Shown here piece by piece: positions 34,397 to 43,441 of a DNA stretch of 64,000 bases. Source of the DNA: Algoriphagus vanfongensis DSM 17529 (GTDB lineage: Bacteria; Bacteroidota; Bacteroidia; Cytophagales; Cyclobacteriaceae); NCBI RefSeq assembly GCF_000429465.1, contig NZ_KE386906.1, forward strand, positions 357,646-421,645. Reading direction: 5' to 3'. The position numbers and the translations under genes are program-made. Each line of letters begins with the position of its first letter. Positions within the stretch are counted from its first letter, which is position 1. The notes below the pieces were generated by a model. That model was not told where the DNA came from. It did not search any database and saw only the letters and a program-made list of their open reading frames with translations.

Positions 34397-35533
34397 ATGG
34401 CTTACCAATATCCACTCTCTGCACCGATATTTGAGGGGAATGAAATGATCTATTCCCAGCAAGCCATTCAATCTGGCCAGTTGGCCACAGCAGGAGAATT
34501 TATCCCACAATTTGAAAGCCTCCTAGGAAAGAAACTAAAAACCCATCAAGTGGTAGCGCTCAATTCCGGCACTAGTTCCATCCATTTGGCAATGGTACTG
34601 ATGGGGATTACAGCTGGTGATGAGGTGATCTGTCAGTCTTTTACCTTTTGTGCCTCTGCCAATCCCATTATCTATTTGGGGGCAAAACCCGTTTTTGTAG
34701 ACAGTGAAAGCGATACCTATAATATGTCGCCGGAACTTCTAGAAGATGCAATTTTGGATAGAATTGCCCATGGGAAAAAGCCCAAGGCTATCGTAGTCGT
34801 TCATCTTTTTGGAATGCCTGCCAAAATGCGTGAAATCATGGAGATTTCTCGGAAATATCAAATCCCTGTGTTGGAGGATGCTGCAGAAGCTGTGGGAAGT
34901 CATATTGATGGCAAAGCTTGCGGTACTTTTGGGGATTTGGGAGTTTTCTCTTTTAATGGAAATAAAATCGTTTCTGCCGGTGGGGGTGGGGCTCTGATTG
35001 CCAATGACACGGCAATTGTAGAGAAAGCTCGATATCTATCTACCCAAGCCCGGGAGGATTTACCGTATTATCAGCACTTGGAGATCGGCTACAATTATAA
35101 GATGAATAACCTCTCCGCTGCTATAGGTTTAGCGCAAATGGAGCAATTGGAAAAGTGGGTCGAAAAGCGAAGACTGATCAATGAAACGTATAGAAAACTA
35201 ATTGGAGCTATTCCAGGTATTACATTTCAAAATGAACCTGAAGGGGCATTTTCCAATTATTGGCTCAGCACCATCTTGATCGATGAGACTGTTACAGGAT
35301 TTTCAAATGATCGCCTACGCATAGCATTGATGAAAAACGGGGCCGAAACTCGCTTTCTTTGGAAACCGCTTCATCTCCAGCCTGTATATCGGGAGATCAA
35401 GTTTTTTGGAGGAGATACTTCGCGTAAGCTTTTTAAAAAGGGGATATGCCTACCAAGTTCTGCAAGTTTAACTTTGGAAGATCAGGAGAAAATCGTGGGA
35501 GTAATCATTCAAGAGCTTGCCAAAACATTCTAA
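34397..35533 (+). CDS. DegT/DnrJ/EryC1/StrS-family sugar aminotransferase
   Basis: PLP-dependent aminotransferase that converts a 4-keto (or 3-keto) NDP-sugar to the amino sugar (PglE/ArnB/WecE family). Evidence is LNSGTSSIHLAMVLMGI (PLP phosphate site), the conserved SFTFCASANPIIYLGAKPVFVD, EDAAEAVGS, and FSFNGNKIVSAGGGG, where Lys (about residue 195) is the Schiff-base residue. ATG 34397 (MAYQYPLSAPIFEGNE) is preferred over TTG 34367 and gives 378 aa. It lies 3 bases from the next sugar transferase, and the CapD-like 4,6-dehydratase that would make its substrate is at 36404. Confidence 0.93.
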   Translation: MAYQYPLSAPIFEGNEMIYSQQAIQSGQLATAGEFIPQFESLLGKKLKTHQVVALNSGTSSIHLAMVLMGITAGDEVICQSFTFCASANPIIYLGAKPVFVDSESDTYNMSPELLEDAILDRIAHGKKPKAIVVVHLFGMPAKMREIMEISRKYQIPVLEDAAEAVGSHIDGKACGTFGDLGVFSFNGNKIVSAGGGGALIANDTAIVEKARYLSTQAREDLPYYQHLEIGYNYKMNNLSAAIGLAQMEQLEKWVEKRRLINETYRKLIGAIPGITFQNEPEGAFSNYWLSTILIDETVTGFSNDRLRIALMKNGAETRFLWKPLHLQPVYREIKFFGGDTSRKLFKKGICLPSSASLTLEDQEKIVGVIIQELAKTF

Positions 35534-35536
35534 GAA

Positions 35537-36145
35537 GTGCTTTATCGAATTTTTGGTAAGAGGCTAATGGATTTGCTCTTAGCTTCCTTGTTGTTTTTAC
35601 TTCTTTTCCCTCTTTTTATTCTGCTTTATTGCTGTCTTGGCATTCATTTTCGGGGCAATCCTATTTTTAGACAAGAAAGGCCTGGGAAAAATTCCAAAGT
35701 ATTTGAAATTCTGAAATTTCAGACGATGCAAGATCGTCTTGATAGCATGGGACAGCTTCTTCCTGATTCTGAAAGAATAACCAAGGTGGGACATTGGGTA
35801 AGGAAGTTTTCTCTGGATGAAATTCCTCAGCTACTCAATGTCATCAAAGGGGATATGAGTCTGGTAGGACCCAGACCTCTTTTGCCGGAATATTTGGAGC
35901 TTTATTCTGCTGAGCAATTGAGAAGACAGGAAGTTAGACCGGGTGTGACAGGCCTGGCTCAGGTAAATGGCAGAAATACCATTTCTTGGGAGGAGAAATT
36001 TATGTTTGATGTGCGCTATGTAGACAGCTACTCTTTTTTGCTAGACTGGAAAATATTGCTAGTCACTTTCTTCAATGTGATTCGGGGAAAAGGCGTGTCC
36101 CAGCAAGGCCATGTGAGTATGGGGAAGTTTACCGGAAATCATTGA
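35537..36145 (+). CDS. PglC-type phosphoglycosyl transferase
   Basis: Minimal monotopic sugar-1-phosphate transferase (202 aa), the size of PglC. It has the N-terminal re-entrant hairpin LLLASLLFLLLFPLFILLY, GNPIFRQERPGKNSKVF, KFQTM, the Asp-Glu active-site segment FSLDEIPQLLNVIKGDMSLV, PRPLLPEYL and GVTGLAQVNGRNTISWEEK. The start is GTG 35537. Directly after the aminotransferase, it probably loads the 4-amino- or acetamido-sugar made by the neighbouring genes onto undecaprenyl phosphate, which makes it the second such enzyme in the locus. Confidence 0.92.
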   Translation: MLYRIFGKRLMDLLLASLLFLLLFPLFILLYCCLGIHFRGNPIFRQERPGKNSKVFEILKFQTMQDRLDSMGQLLPDSERITKVGHWVRKFSLDEIPQLLNVIKGDMSLVGPRPLLPEYLELYSAEQLRRQEVRPGVTGLAQVNGRNTISWEEKFMFDVRYVDSYSFLLDWKILLVTFFNVIRGKGVSQQGHVSMGKFTGNH

Positions 36146-36182
36146 ATAACAAGAATTTTTCATTCTCTTAACTGTTTAATTA

Positions 36183-36201
36183 TAAATTTGTTATACTTTT
36201 G
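36183..36201 (+). promoter_or_regulatory. Two overlapping TAnnTTTG boxes upstream of the CapD-like gene
   Basis: TAAATTTG (36183-36190) and TACTTTTG (36194-36201) both match the -7 consensus. They would give a leader of about 200 bases for the gene at 36404. The rest of 36146-36403 holds no gene. Confidence 0.35.
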
Positions 36202-36403
36202 GTTCTAGGAAATCAACAAGATTGAGACTTGTCAATGGAATGAATTGACAATTTCTCATGTCTAAGAAATGACAGAATATAATTGGATTGAGGGGAAAAT
36301 AACCTTAGGATGTTTGGTTTAACTTCACGAAAAAGCTTATTTTGCATCATAGATGATTGTTTGGCATATCTTTTAAATACTTCTATTTGAAACAATTTCT
36401 ACT

Positions 36404-38314
36404 ATGAATTTTTTGTCACGGTTAAAGATCCTTCCTAGATGGATCATTGCCTCACTTGATGCGCTGATACTTTTCCAGTGTGCCTTATTCGGCTATCTGG
36501 TGCGTTTCAATTTTGAGCTGGCCTTGATCGAGCAGTATGATGCAGTTGCGGGGTCTTTCACATTTATGGTAGGGGGACTTTTGGTGATGCAAAATACCCG
36601 GAGCTATGAAGGTATAGTTCGGCATACAGGCTTTAAAGACGGTTCTAATATTTTCAAAACCGTTCTCATCAATTTTATCCTTTTCCTTTTCCTCAACTTC
36701 TTTCATGGCAACTTCCTGAATGATCGTTTCTTATTGCCGACTTCGGTGTTGATCATTGCCAGCTTATCTGCCATGTTTATGCTGATATTTTATCGCTTGC
36801 TGGTCAAGGAACTGTTTGTCTATCTTAGAAATGGCTTTATCGCCCGAGAGCTGAAAAATGTAGTCATTTTTGGTGCAGGCGAATCTGGAATTATTGCTCA
36901 GGAAGCGATTAAGGGAGACTCTAAGAGTTATTTCAATACGGTTGCCTTTTTGGATGACGATCCGAAAAAAGAAGGAAAGATCATTTCAGGTATTCGCATT
37001 TACGAGGGAATTGGAGATCTGGAGAGATTGTCCAAGCAATTTGAGATCAAAGAATTAATTATCTCCGTTCGGGATATTTCAGTGCAGAGAAAAAGGGAAA
37101 TCATTGATGAATGTCTTCGTCTCAAAATCTCTGTTTCCATCGTTCCTCCTGTGGATCAATGGATCAATGGTGGTTTGACAGCAGGCGCTATCCGAGAAAT
37201 TAAAATTGAGGATTTGCTTTCCAGAGAGCAGATTCAGCTGGATAATCCTAGGATTCAGGAAGACCTGATGAACAAGGTGGTGTTAGTCACAGGTGCAGCA
37301 GGTTCGATTGGGTCGGAACTGTGCCGACAGATATCTCATTATCAGCCCAAGCTGCTGGTCATGCTGGATATCGCTGAATCGGCATTGTATGATATAGAAA
37401 ATGAATTCAGGGAAAGTTTTTCTGCTTGTCCCATTAAGATTATTCTGGGTGATGTCCGCAATAAAAAGAAGATGAAAGAAGTCTTCAGGGCATTCAAACC
37501 ACAAGTGGTATTCCATGCGGCAGCTTACAAACATGTGCCGATGATGGAGAACTATCCAGAAGAGGCTATTCAATCCAATGTTTTGGGCACCAAAATTCTT
37601 GCAGACCTTTCAGTACTCTCTCAGGTGGATAAATTTGTCTTTGTTTCTACCGACAAGGCCGTCAACCCTACCAATGTGATGGGAGCAAGTAAAAGAGCTG
37701 CAGAAATGTATGTGCAGGCTTTGAATGAATATTTGGAAGTAAACCATAAAAAATATCACACCAAATTCATCACGACCCGCTTTGGAAATGTTTTGGGATC
37801 CAATGGTTCCGTTATACCTCTTTTCAAAAAGCAGATTTTGCATGGAGGTCCTATTACAGTAACTCATCCGGAGATTACCCGATTTTTTATGACTATTCCC
37901 GAGGCTTGTCAGCTGGTACTGGAAGCTGCAGTAATGGGACATGGAGGAGAGATATATGTCTTTGATATGGGAGAACCGGTCAAAATCTTAGATCTGGCAA
38001 ATAAAATGATCCAGCTTTCCGGAAAGAAAGTAGATGAGGATATCAAGGTCATTTTTACAGGACTGAGAGAAGGAGAAAAATTGTATGAGGAACTGCTGAA
38101 TGATTTTGAAACGGTGAAAATCACGCATCACCCTAAAATAAAAATTGCTCAAGTAGTGCCGGCAGCCTACCATAAAATCGACGGGCAAGTAGAGCTTTTC
38201 CAGGAGCTGATTCAAAAGCAATCCGAAAATGAAATAGTCGCACACTTAAAGACCATTGTTCCTGAATTTATTTCCAATTCCTCCCGCTTCGAGGTGCTTG
38301 ATAGACTGAACTAA
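36404..38314 (+). CDS. Membrane-anchored UDP-HexNAc 4,6-dehydratase (CapD/WbpM/PglF type)
   Basis: Inner-membrane nucleotide-sugar dehydratase forming UDP-4-keto-6-deoxy-HexNAc. Four N-terminal membrane helices (residues about 15-140) precede a Rossmann-like CoA/NAD domain (VIFGAGESGIIAQEAI). The catalytic SDR domain follows: VTGAAGSIGSELCRQI (about 296-311), FHAAAYKHVPMMENYP and STDKAVNPTNVMGASKR, where Met replaces the usual SDR Tyr as in WbpM/PglF. RFGNVLGSNGSVIPLF is also diagnostic. At 636 aa it is full length. With the aminotransferase and PglC-like enzyme upstream it forms a bacillosamine-like branch. No separate N-acetyltransferase lies beside it; the one at 22000 is a candidate. Confidence 0.94.
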   Translation: MNFLSRLKILPRWIIASLDALILFQCALFGYLVRFNFELALIEQYDAVAGSFTFMVGGLLVMQNTRSYEGIVRHTGFKDGSNIFKTVLINFILFLFLNFFHGNFLNDRFLLPTSVLIIASLSAMFMLIFYRLLVKELFVYLRNGFIARELKNVVIFGAGESGIIAQEAIKGDSKSYFNTVAFLDDDPKKEGKIISGIRIYEGIGDLERLSKQFEIKELIISVRDISVQRKREIIDECLRLKISVSIVPPVDQWINGGLTAGAIREIKIEDLLSREQIQLDNPRIQEDLMNKVVLVTGAAGSIGSELCRQISHYQPKLLVMLDIAESALYDIENEFRESFSACPIKIILGDVRNKKKMKEVFRAFKPQVVFHAAAYKHVPMMENYPEEAIQSNVLGTKILADLSVLSQVDKFVFVSTDKAVNPTNVMGASKRAAEMYVQALNEYLEVNHKKYHTKFITTRFGNVLGSNGSVIPLFKKQILHGGPITVTHPEITRFFMTIPEACQLVLEAAVMGHGGEIYVFDMGEPVKILDLANKMIQLSGKKVDEDIKVIFTGLREGEKLYEELLNDFETVKITHHPKIKIAQVVPAAYHKIDGQVELFQELIQKQSENEIVAHLKTIVPEFISNSSRFEVLDRLN

Positions 38315-38554
38315 GTTTGTATCAAATAGCAAGTAACAGAAATCAAGATTTTTTTTAGTGAGAACCTGGCTGTAGGTGGAGTAACTGAACTATCTCTCAT
38401 GGATTTCTAATCAATGACAATTGACCTTGGCACTACTTACCGCTTACTGTTTACACATAAAAGGCTTCATGAAAATTTTTACCTTCTAAAGAGAGAATAG
38501 GAGGCATTGAGAATACTCGTATCTTTATGAGGATTTAAGGATAAATACCTTACT

Positions 38555-40135
38555 ATGAAAAAAACACTCACACTGCAGCTCAGCCCAGAAGAGGCTTATG
38601 ATGCTGAACTTTTTAAAAAAGTTGCCCTAAAAAAAGCGGGTATTAATCCTGAAACTGAAAAAGTCTATGTTCGTCAGACCCGTAGGTCCATAGATGCAAG
38701 ATCTAGACAGGTCAAAATCAATGTAGAAGCAGAACTTTTTGTGCAGGAATCTCCCAATCCTTTGATCGAAAAGTCAAAAGAATACAATTCCGTAGCCAAT
38801 GCTGACCCAATTATTATCGTAGGAGCTGGTCCTGCAGGGCTATTTGCTGCATTGAGAGCTATTGAATTGGGAGTGAAGCCGATAGTCTTGGAGCGCGGCA
38901 AAGATGTCAAAACGCGAAGACGGGATCTTGCAGCTATCAACAAGGAGCATGTGGTCAACCCTGATTCGAATTACTGTTTTGGAGAAGGAGGGGCTGGTAC
39001 GTATTCAGATGGCAAGCTCTACACTCGTTCGAAAAAACGAGGGGATGTCCGAAGAATCATGGAGATCTTGGTAGCCCATGGTGCTACGGAAGAAATTTTG
39101 GTGGATGCCCATCCTCATATCGGTACTAATAAACTTCCCGTTTTGGTCACAGAACTCCGGGAAAGTATTCTAGAGGCTGGAGGGGAAGTATTGTTTGACA
39201 CAAGAGTCCAGGATTTTGTTCTTGAGCAAAATGAGATCAAGGGCGTGGTGACTCAAGATGGTGAGAGAATCCTAGGGATGGGAGTGGTCCTGGCTACTGG
39301 TCATTCGGCGCGGGATATTTTTCATCTGCTGCATCGAAAGAAAATAGAGATCGAAGCCAAGCCTTTTGCTTTGGGAGTACGGATAGAGCATTCGCAAAAC
39401 TTAATCGATCAAATCCAATATCATTGCAGTACGGATCGAGGACCTTATTTGCCTGCTTCTTCTTATGCTTTGGTAAGCCAAACTCAGTTTGCAGGAAAAC
39501 AGCGCGGGGTTTTTAGTTTTTGTATGTGTCCGGGTGGATTTATTGTGCCTGCAGCTACGTCTCCCGGAGAGCTGGTAGTCAATGGGATGAGTCCCAGTCG
39601 TAGGGATGGTAAGTTTGCCAATTCGGGAATGGTCGTTGCCGTGGAGTTGGAAGATTTGCCTCATTATAGTCAATTTGGACCCCTTGCGGCGATGGAGTTT
39701 CAGGCAGAAATTGAGCGAAATGCCTGGCTAGTGGGTGGTAAATCCCAAGTAGCTCCTGCTCAGAAAATGATGGATTTTGTGAATAGAAAGACCAGTTCCA
39801 CAGTTTTGGATACTTCCTATCAACCTGGGCTGGAAGCCTCCTCCATGGATGAGTTTTTGCCGGATTTTATAGCAGAGCGTATGCGGATGGCTTTCCGGGT
39901 TTTTGGGCAAAAAATGAAAGGCTACCTGACCAATGATGCCCAGTTGATCGGAGTAGAGAGTAGGTCTTCTTCTCCAGTGCGTATTCCTCGGGATAGGGAG
40001 TCTTTTGAGCATTCTCAAATCAAAAGATTATATCCATGTGGAGAAGGTGCTGGCTATGCCGGTGGCATCGTTTCGGCTGCAATGGATGGAGAGCGATGTG
40101 CCGAGAAGCTAATCGCTTCCTATGTGCACAAGTAA
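38555..40135 (+). CDS. FAD-dependent dehydrogenase (COG2509 type)
   Basis: Flavoprotein of unknown substrate. The 90-residue N-terminal alpha/beta domain (MKKTLTLQLSPEEAYD onward) is typical of this family. It is followed by the FAD dinucleotide-binding loop VGAGPAGLFAALRAIELG and VLERGKDVKTRRRDL, then ENYCFG-like NYCFGEGGAGTYSDGKLYTR. The C terminus has the second FAD contact CGEGAGYAGGIVSAAMDG. It is 526 aa, full length. It is monocistronic or paired with the exonuclease gene downstream (58-base gap). The role is not established; the EPS locus has ended before it. Confidence 0.85.
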   Translation: MKKTLTLQLSPEEAYDAELFKKVALKKAGINPETEKVYVRQTRRSIDARSRQVKINVEAELFVQESPNPLIEKSKEYNSVANADPIIIVGAGPAGLFAALRAIELGVKPIVLERGKDVKTRRRDLAAINKEHVVNPDSNYCFGEGGAGTYSDGKLYTRSKKRGDVRRIMEILVAHGATEEILVDAHPHIGTNKLPVLVTELRESILEAGGEVLFDTRVQDFVLEQNEIKGVVTQDGERILGMGVVLATGHSARDIFHLLHRKKIEIEAKPFALGVRIEHSQNLIDQIQYHCSTDRGPYLPASSYALVSQTQFAGKQRGVFSFCMCPGGFIVPAATSPGELVVNGMSPSRRDGKFANSGMVVAVELEDLPHYSQFGPLAAMEFQAEIERNAWLVGGKSQVAPAQKMMDFVNRKTSSTVLDTSYQPGLEASSMDEFLPDFIAERMRMAFRVFGQKMKGYLTNDAQLIGVESRSSSPVRIPRDRESFEHSQIKRLYPCGEGAGYAGGIVSAAMDGERCAEKLIASYVHK

Positions 40136-40149
40136 TGTTCTGACCATTG

Positions 40150-40165
40150 CTGTCAATTTTGACAG
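40150..40165. promoter_or_regulatory. Inverted repeat CTGTCAA-TT-TTGACAG
   Basis: A perfect 7-bp dyad with a 2-base centre lies 29 bases upstream of the exonuclease start. It is operator-like in size and position. No T run follows, so it is not a good terminator. Confidence 0.3.
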
Positions 40166-40193
40166 GGTATAGCAGCATTTGTTAACTTGCCAT

Positions 40194-41573
40194 ATGGAAT
40201 TTGCAATAGTGGATATAGAAACGACGGGCGGTAATTTTGGCAATGCTGGAATCACCGAAATAGCGATCGTTATTCATGACGGCAATTCCATCGTAGCCGA
40301 ATACGAGACACTGATTAATCCAGAGCAAGAAATACCAGGCTATATCACTGGCTTGACAGGCATAGATAATCAACTGGTAGCGAATGCCCCTGTATTCGAT
40401 GAAGTGGCAGAGGAAATTTTTAACTTGCTGGACGGGAGAGTTTTTATTGCCCATTCTGTCAATTTTGATTTTGGATTTGTAAGGCGATTCTTGTCAGAGG
40501 CAGGCTACGAACTCAAATCCTCGAAGCTTTGCACTGTCAAGCTTTCCCGCCAAGCTTTTCCCGGACAGAGATCGTATAGCTTGGGCAGAATCTGTGAGCA
40601 TCTCAAAATTCCGATTTTGGCTCGACATAGAGCGATGGGAGATGCCAAAGCTACTGCTATTTTATTTGATCAAATCATGCAGATGCAGCCGGAGTTGATT
40701 CATTCATCTTTGAAAAGGAATTCTGGAGAAGCATTTTTGCCCCCCAATTTCTCATTGAAGCAGTACAGAGAAATTCCTGCCGAATGCGGTGTCTATTATA
40801 TGCTGGATGAAAAGGGCAAAACCATTTATGTCGGAAAGGCTTTGAATATCCGAGATCGCTTCAAGGGACATTTTTCAGGACAAAGTCATCCTCAACTCAA
40901 GCAGCAACTGAAGGCAGAGGTGCATAGCTTGACCTGGAAGTTGACCGGGACAGAATTTATGGCTTTGCTCTTGGAAGCAATAGAAATCAAAAGGATCTGG
41001 CCCAAGTACAATGCAGCCATGAAATTGCCTCGAGCATTGTGGGGCTTGTTTACCTATCAGGATGGCAATGGCTACACACGCTTCCAAGTAGGCAAGGTGA
41101 CCAAATCTTTACAGGCACTAGAGACATTTTTTTCAGCAGCCGAAGCAAAGGAGTTTTTGAAGCACGGAATTTTGCAGTATGAGCTTTGCTCCAAACTTTG
41201 TGGTATCAGGAAAGTAAACTGTGATATCGTGCAGGATGCTTCCTGTCATGGAGCTTGTCACCAAACTGAGTCAGCAGAAGTTTATAATCTTCGAGCTCAG
41301 GATTTTGTCAAAAAGATCAAAGAAAGTAAAGGGGCGATACGATTAGAATTGGATGGGAGAGAAGCAGGAGAGCGAGCTGTTTGTATTTTTGAAGCCGGGA
41401 TGCTCCGGGAATATGGCTTTGTGCAGGAGGAAGATGATGCATTGGAGCTAGTCAAACCTTATCCAGAGACTGCCTACATTTTAAGACAATATTTTCATCA
41501 ATTTACTGCGGACCAGATTCAAGTCCTTTCACCTAGAAGCAAAAATTCAGAGGTATTGAGCTTTGGGTTCTAA
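40194..41573 (+). CDS. DEDDh exonuclease fused to GIY-YIG nuclease domain
   Basis: Two-nuclease protein, probably for DNA repair. Residues 1-165 form a DnaQ-like 3'-5' exonuclease: VDIETTGG (ExoI), HSVNFDFGF (ExoII), and HRAMGDAKAT (ExoIII, DEDDh His/Asp). Residues about 195-275 form a UvrC/Cho-like GIY-YIG domain: CGVYYMLDEKGKTIYVGKAL and RDRFKGHF. A Cys-rich stretch (LCSKLCGIRKVNCDI) follows near 338. No UVR motif or (HhH)2 domain is visible, so it is not full UvrC. ATG 40194 is chosen because the ExoI strand starts there. It has 459 aa. This fusion is known in several phyla, but its exact substrate is uncertain. Confidence 0.85.
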   Translation: MEFAIVDIETTGGNFGNAGITEIAIVIHDGNSIVAEYETLINPEQEIPGYITGLTGIDNQLVANAPVFDEVAEEIFNLLDGRVFIAHSVNFDFGFVRRFLSEAGYELKSSKLCTVKLSRQAFPGQRSYSLGRICEHLKIPILARHRAMGDAKATAILFDQIMQMQPELIHSSLKRNSGEAFLPPNFSLKQYREIPAECGVYYMLDEKGKTIYVGKALNIRDRFKGHFSGQSHPQLKQQLKAEVHSLTWKLTGTEFMALLLEAIEIKRIWPKYNAAMKLPRALWGLFTYQDGNGYTRFQVGKVTKSLQALETFFSAAEAKEFLKHGILQYELCSKLCGIRKVNCDIVQDASCHGACHQTESAEVYNLRAQDFVKKIKESKGAIRLELDGREAGERAVCIFEAGMLREYGFVQEEDDALELVKPYPETAYILRQYFHQFTADQIQVLSPRSKNSEVLSFGF

Positions 41574-41580
41574 TTATTTC

Positions 41581-41599
41581 GCCCCGTTGGGGCTCTTTT
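41581..41599 (+). terminator. Short hairpin terminator after the exonuclease gene
   Basis: GCCCC-GTT-GGGGC is followed by TCTTTTC, 8 bases after the stop codon. The T run is short. The equivalent site in the downstream repeat copy (near 42000) has lost the pairing. Confidence 0.6.
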
Positions 41600-41820
41600 C
41601 TGATCTAGTGATTGTAATTCTCATTTTTAAAACATTCGTGAATACAAGGATCATGACGGTACAACGCGGCAAATCCCCCTTGGAAGGGGGCATGGAGGAT
41701 GTGTAAATCCATCTAGGACAAAACAATCCGTGAAGACACGGATCTGGACGGAGAGTTTAAACCTTTTCCTTCTGACTACTGCGACTGATCCCGATAGCTA
41801 TTGGGACTGACTACTATCTC
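41592..41820 (+). repeat. Intergenic direct repeat, copy 1
   Basis: About 230 bases, repeated with few changes 418 bases downstream. It contains CCCCCTT-GG-AAGGGGG (41675-41690), ATCCGTG-AAGA-CACGGAT (41726-41743) and CCCGATAGCTATTGGG (41790-41805, a near-perfect palindrome). There is no gene. The stretch 41821-42009 between copies holds pyrimidine-rich words and nothing else I can name. Confidence 0.85.
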
Positions 41821-42009
41821 ATCTTTCATACTTTAGCTTTCAGATTTCACTTCCAATCACTCTTTAGCTTGCTATACTCCGGCAACTGAGTAGAACCTTC
41901 GCATTGATTACTTGGTCCAAATCAATGGAATCTAATTTTTTTACCATGGGTTCCGTCTTTGATTTTATCGGGAAGACACCCACGGCTAATACATTTTCGT
42001 CACGTTGGA

Positions 42010-42245
42010 GCTCTTTTCTGATCTAGTGATTGTAATTCTCATTTTTAAAATATTCGTGAATACAAGGATCATGACGCTACAACGCAACAAATCCCCCTTC
42101 GAAGGGGGCATGGGGGATGTGTAAATCCATCTAGTACAAAAACAATCCGTGAAGACACGGGTCTGGGCGGAGAGTTTAAACTTTTCCCTGCTGACTACTG
42201 CTACTGATCATGATAGCTATCGGGACTGACCACTGATCACTGAAA
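42010..42245 (+). repeat. Intergenic direct repeat, copy 2
   Basis: Second copy of 41592-41820. Its CCCCCTT-CG-AAGGGGG (42093-42108) is intact, while CCGTG-AAGA-CACGG (42147-42160) and the TGATAGCTATCGGG palindrome (from 42211) each carry base changes that shorten one stem. It runs up to the 3' end of the sugar dehydrogenase gene. Confidence 0.85.
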
Positions 42246-42247
42246 AA

Positions 42248-43441
42248 CTACTTCTGATACGTCACACGGTATATACAGCCTGCCATATCATCTGAAATTA
42301 GCAGACTACCATCTGGGAGTTCCTGCACATCTACCGGTCTTCCCCAAACTTCCTGGCTTGCATCATCCAGCCAACCGCTTACTAAGCTGTCTTCGCCTGT
42401 AGCTTCTCCATTGGCATTGATGGAGACAGTGACTACTTCATAGCCTGATTTTTTACTTCGGTTCCAAGAGCCATGTTTGGCGATCACAGCCTGGTTTTGA
42501 AAAGTTTCTGGAAACATTTCCCCTTCATAAAAGCGCATTCCCAATGGAGCCACATGAGCTCCCAGCTTCGCTACCGGCTTGATATATTCGTCGGCTGATT
42601 TTCCTTTGTCTCCAAATTCTGGATCTTTGACAGTGCCAGCATGCCAATACGGATACCCAAAATGTTGTCCTGCCTCGGTTACTCTATTGAGTTCACAGTC
42701 TGGAATATCGTCTCCCATCATATCCCGGCCATTGTCCGTAAACCATAATTCCCCAGTCTCGGGATTCCAGTCAAATCCAACGGAATTTCTCACTCCATGC
42801 GCATAGATCTCAGGTTGCGGGTTGGCCTGATTCACATCCAAGCGTGTAATGGAGGCGAATATCTCATTTTCTTCCTTACAGATATTACATGGCGCTCCTA
42901 CTGGCACATACAGCATGCCGTCTGGTCCAAAGGAAATGAATTTCCACCCATGATGAGACTCAGTGGGATACCCATCATAGACCACTTCATAGGTTGGGTT
43001 TCCGAGACTATTTTCTATGTCTTTGAATCGGATGATACGACTCAACTCTGCCACATACAGGTCGCCGTCTTTATAAGCGACGCCATTGGGCATGTCGAGA
43101 TCTTCAGCCAATGTGAATTTGAAATCAGCTTTTCCATCTGCATTTTCATCCACGAGGGCATAGACATTATTTTCCTGCCGATTTCCTACAAAGACAATTC
43201 CCTTGTCAGAAATAGCCAAAGATCGAGCATTGGGTACATCTGCCGCCCAGACATCAATTTGAAAACCTGCGGGAAGAGTTAATTTGTCAAGCTGAACCTC
43301 AGCGCTTGCAGTGGAAATGTCCTGTTTATTGGGAGCATCTGGGCTTTTAAATTCGCTCAAACTTCCTTTTTGCTGGCAGCCAGCACTGATACTACCGAGA
43401 GTCAATGCGGCCAATAAACTAATTTTAGAGAGTGATTTCAT
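42248..43441 (-). CDS. PQQ-type glucose/sorbosone dehydrogenase-like lipoprotein
   Basis: Secreted six-bladed beta-propeller of the GSDH/L-sorbosone dehydrogenase family, probably oxidising a sugar or polyol in the periplasm. The lipoprotein signal is MKSLSKISLLAALTLGSISAGC (shown in full here as LAALTLGSISAGC). Propeller motifs include LPAGFQIDVWAADVPNARSL, HHGWKFISFGPDGMLYVPVG, HGVRNSVGFDWNPETGELWF, DNGRDMMGDDIPDCELN and AKHGSWNRS. It has 397 aa, and a CNIC disulfide-type pair lies near residue 187. Cofactor use (PQQ or none) cannot be proven from sequence. It is isolated and transcribed toward the repeat region. Confidence 0.85.
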   Translation of the reverse strand: MKSLSKISLLAALTLGSISAGCQQKGSLSEFKSPDAPNKQDISTASAEVQLDKLTLPAGFQIDVWAADVPNARSLAISDKGIVFVGNRQENNVYALVDENADGKADFKFTLAEDLDMPNGVAYKDGDLYVAELSRIIRFKDIENSLGNPTYEVVYDGYPTESHHGWKFISFGPDGMLYVPVGAPCNICKEENEIFASITRLDVNQANPQPEIYAHGVRNSVGFDWNPETGELWFTDNGRDMMGDDIPDCELNRVTEAGQHFGYPYWHAGTVKDPEFGDKGKSADEYIKPVAKLGAHVAPLGMRFYEGEMFPETFQNQAVIAKHGSWNRSKKSGYEVVTVSINANGEATGEDSLVSGWLDDASQEVWGRPVDVQELPDGSLLISDDMAGCIYRVTYQK

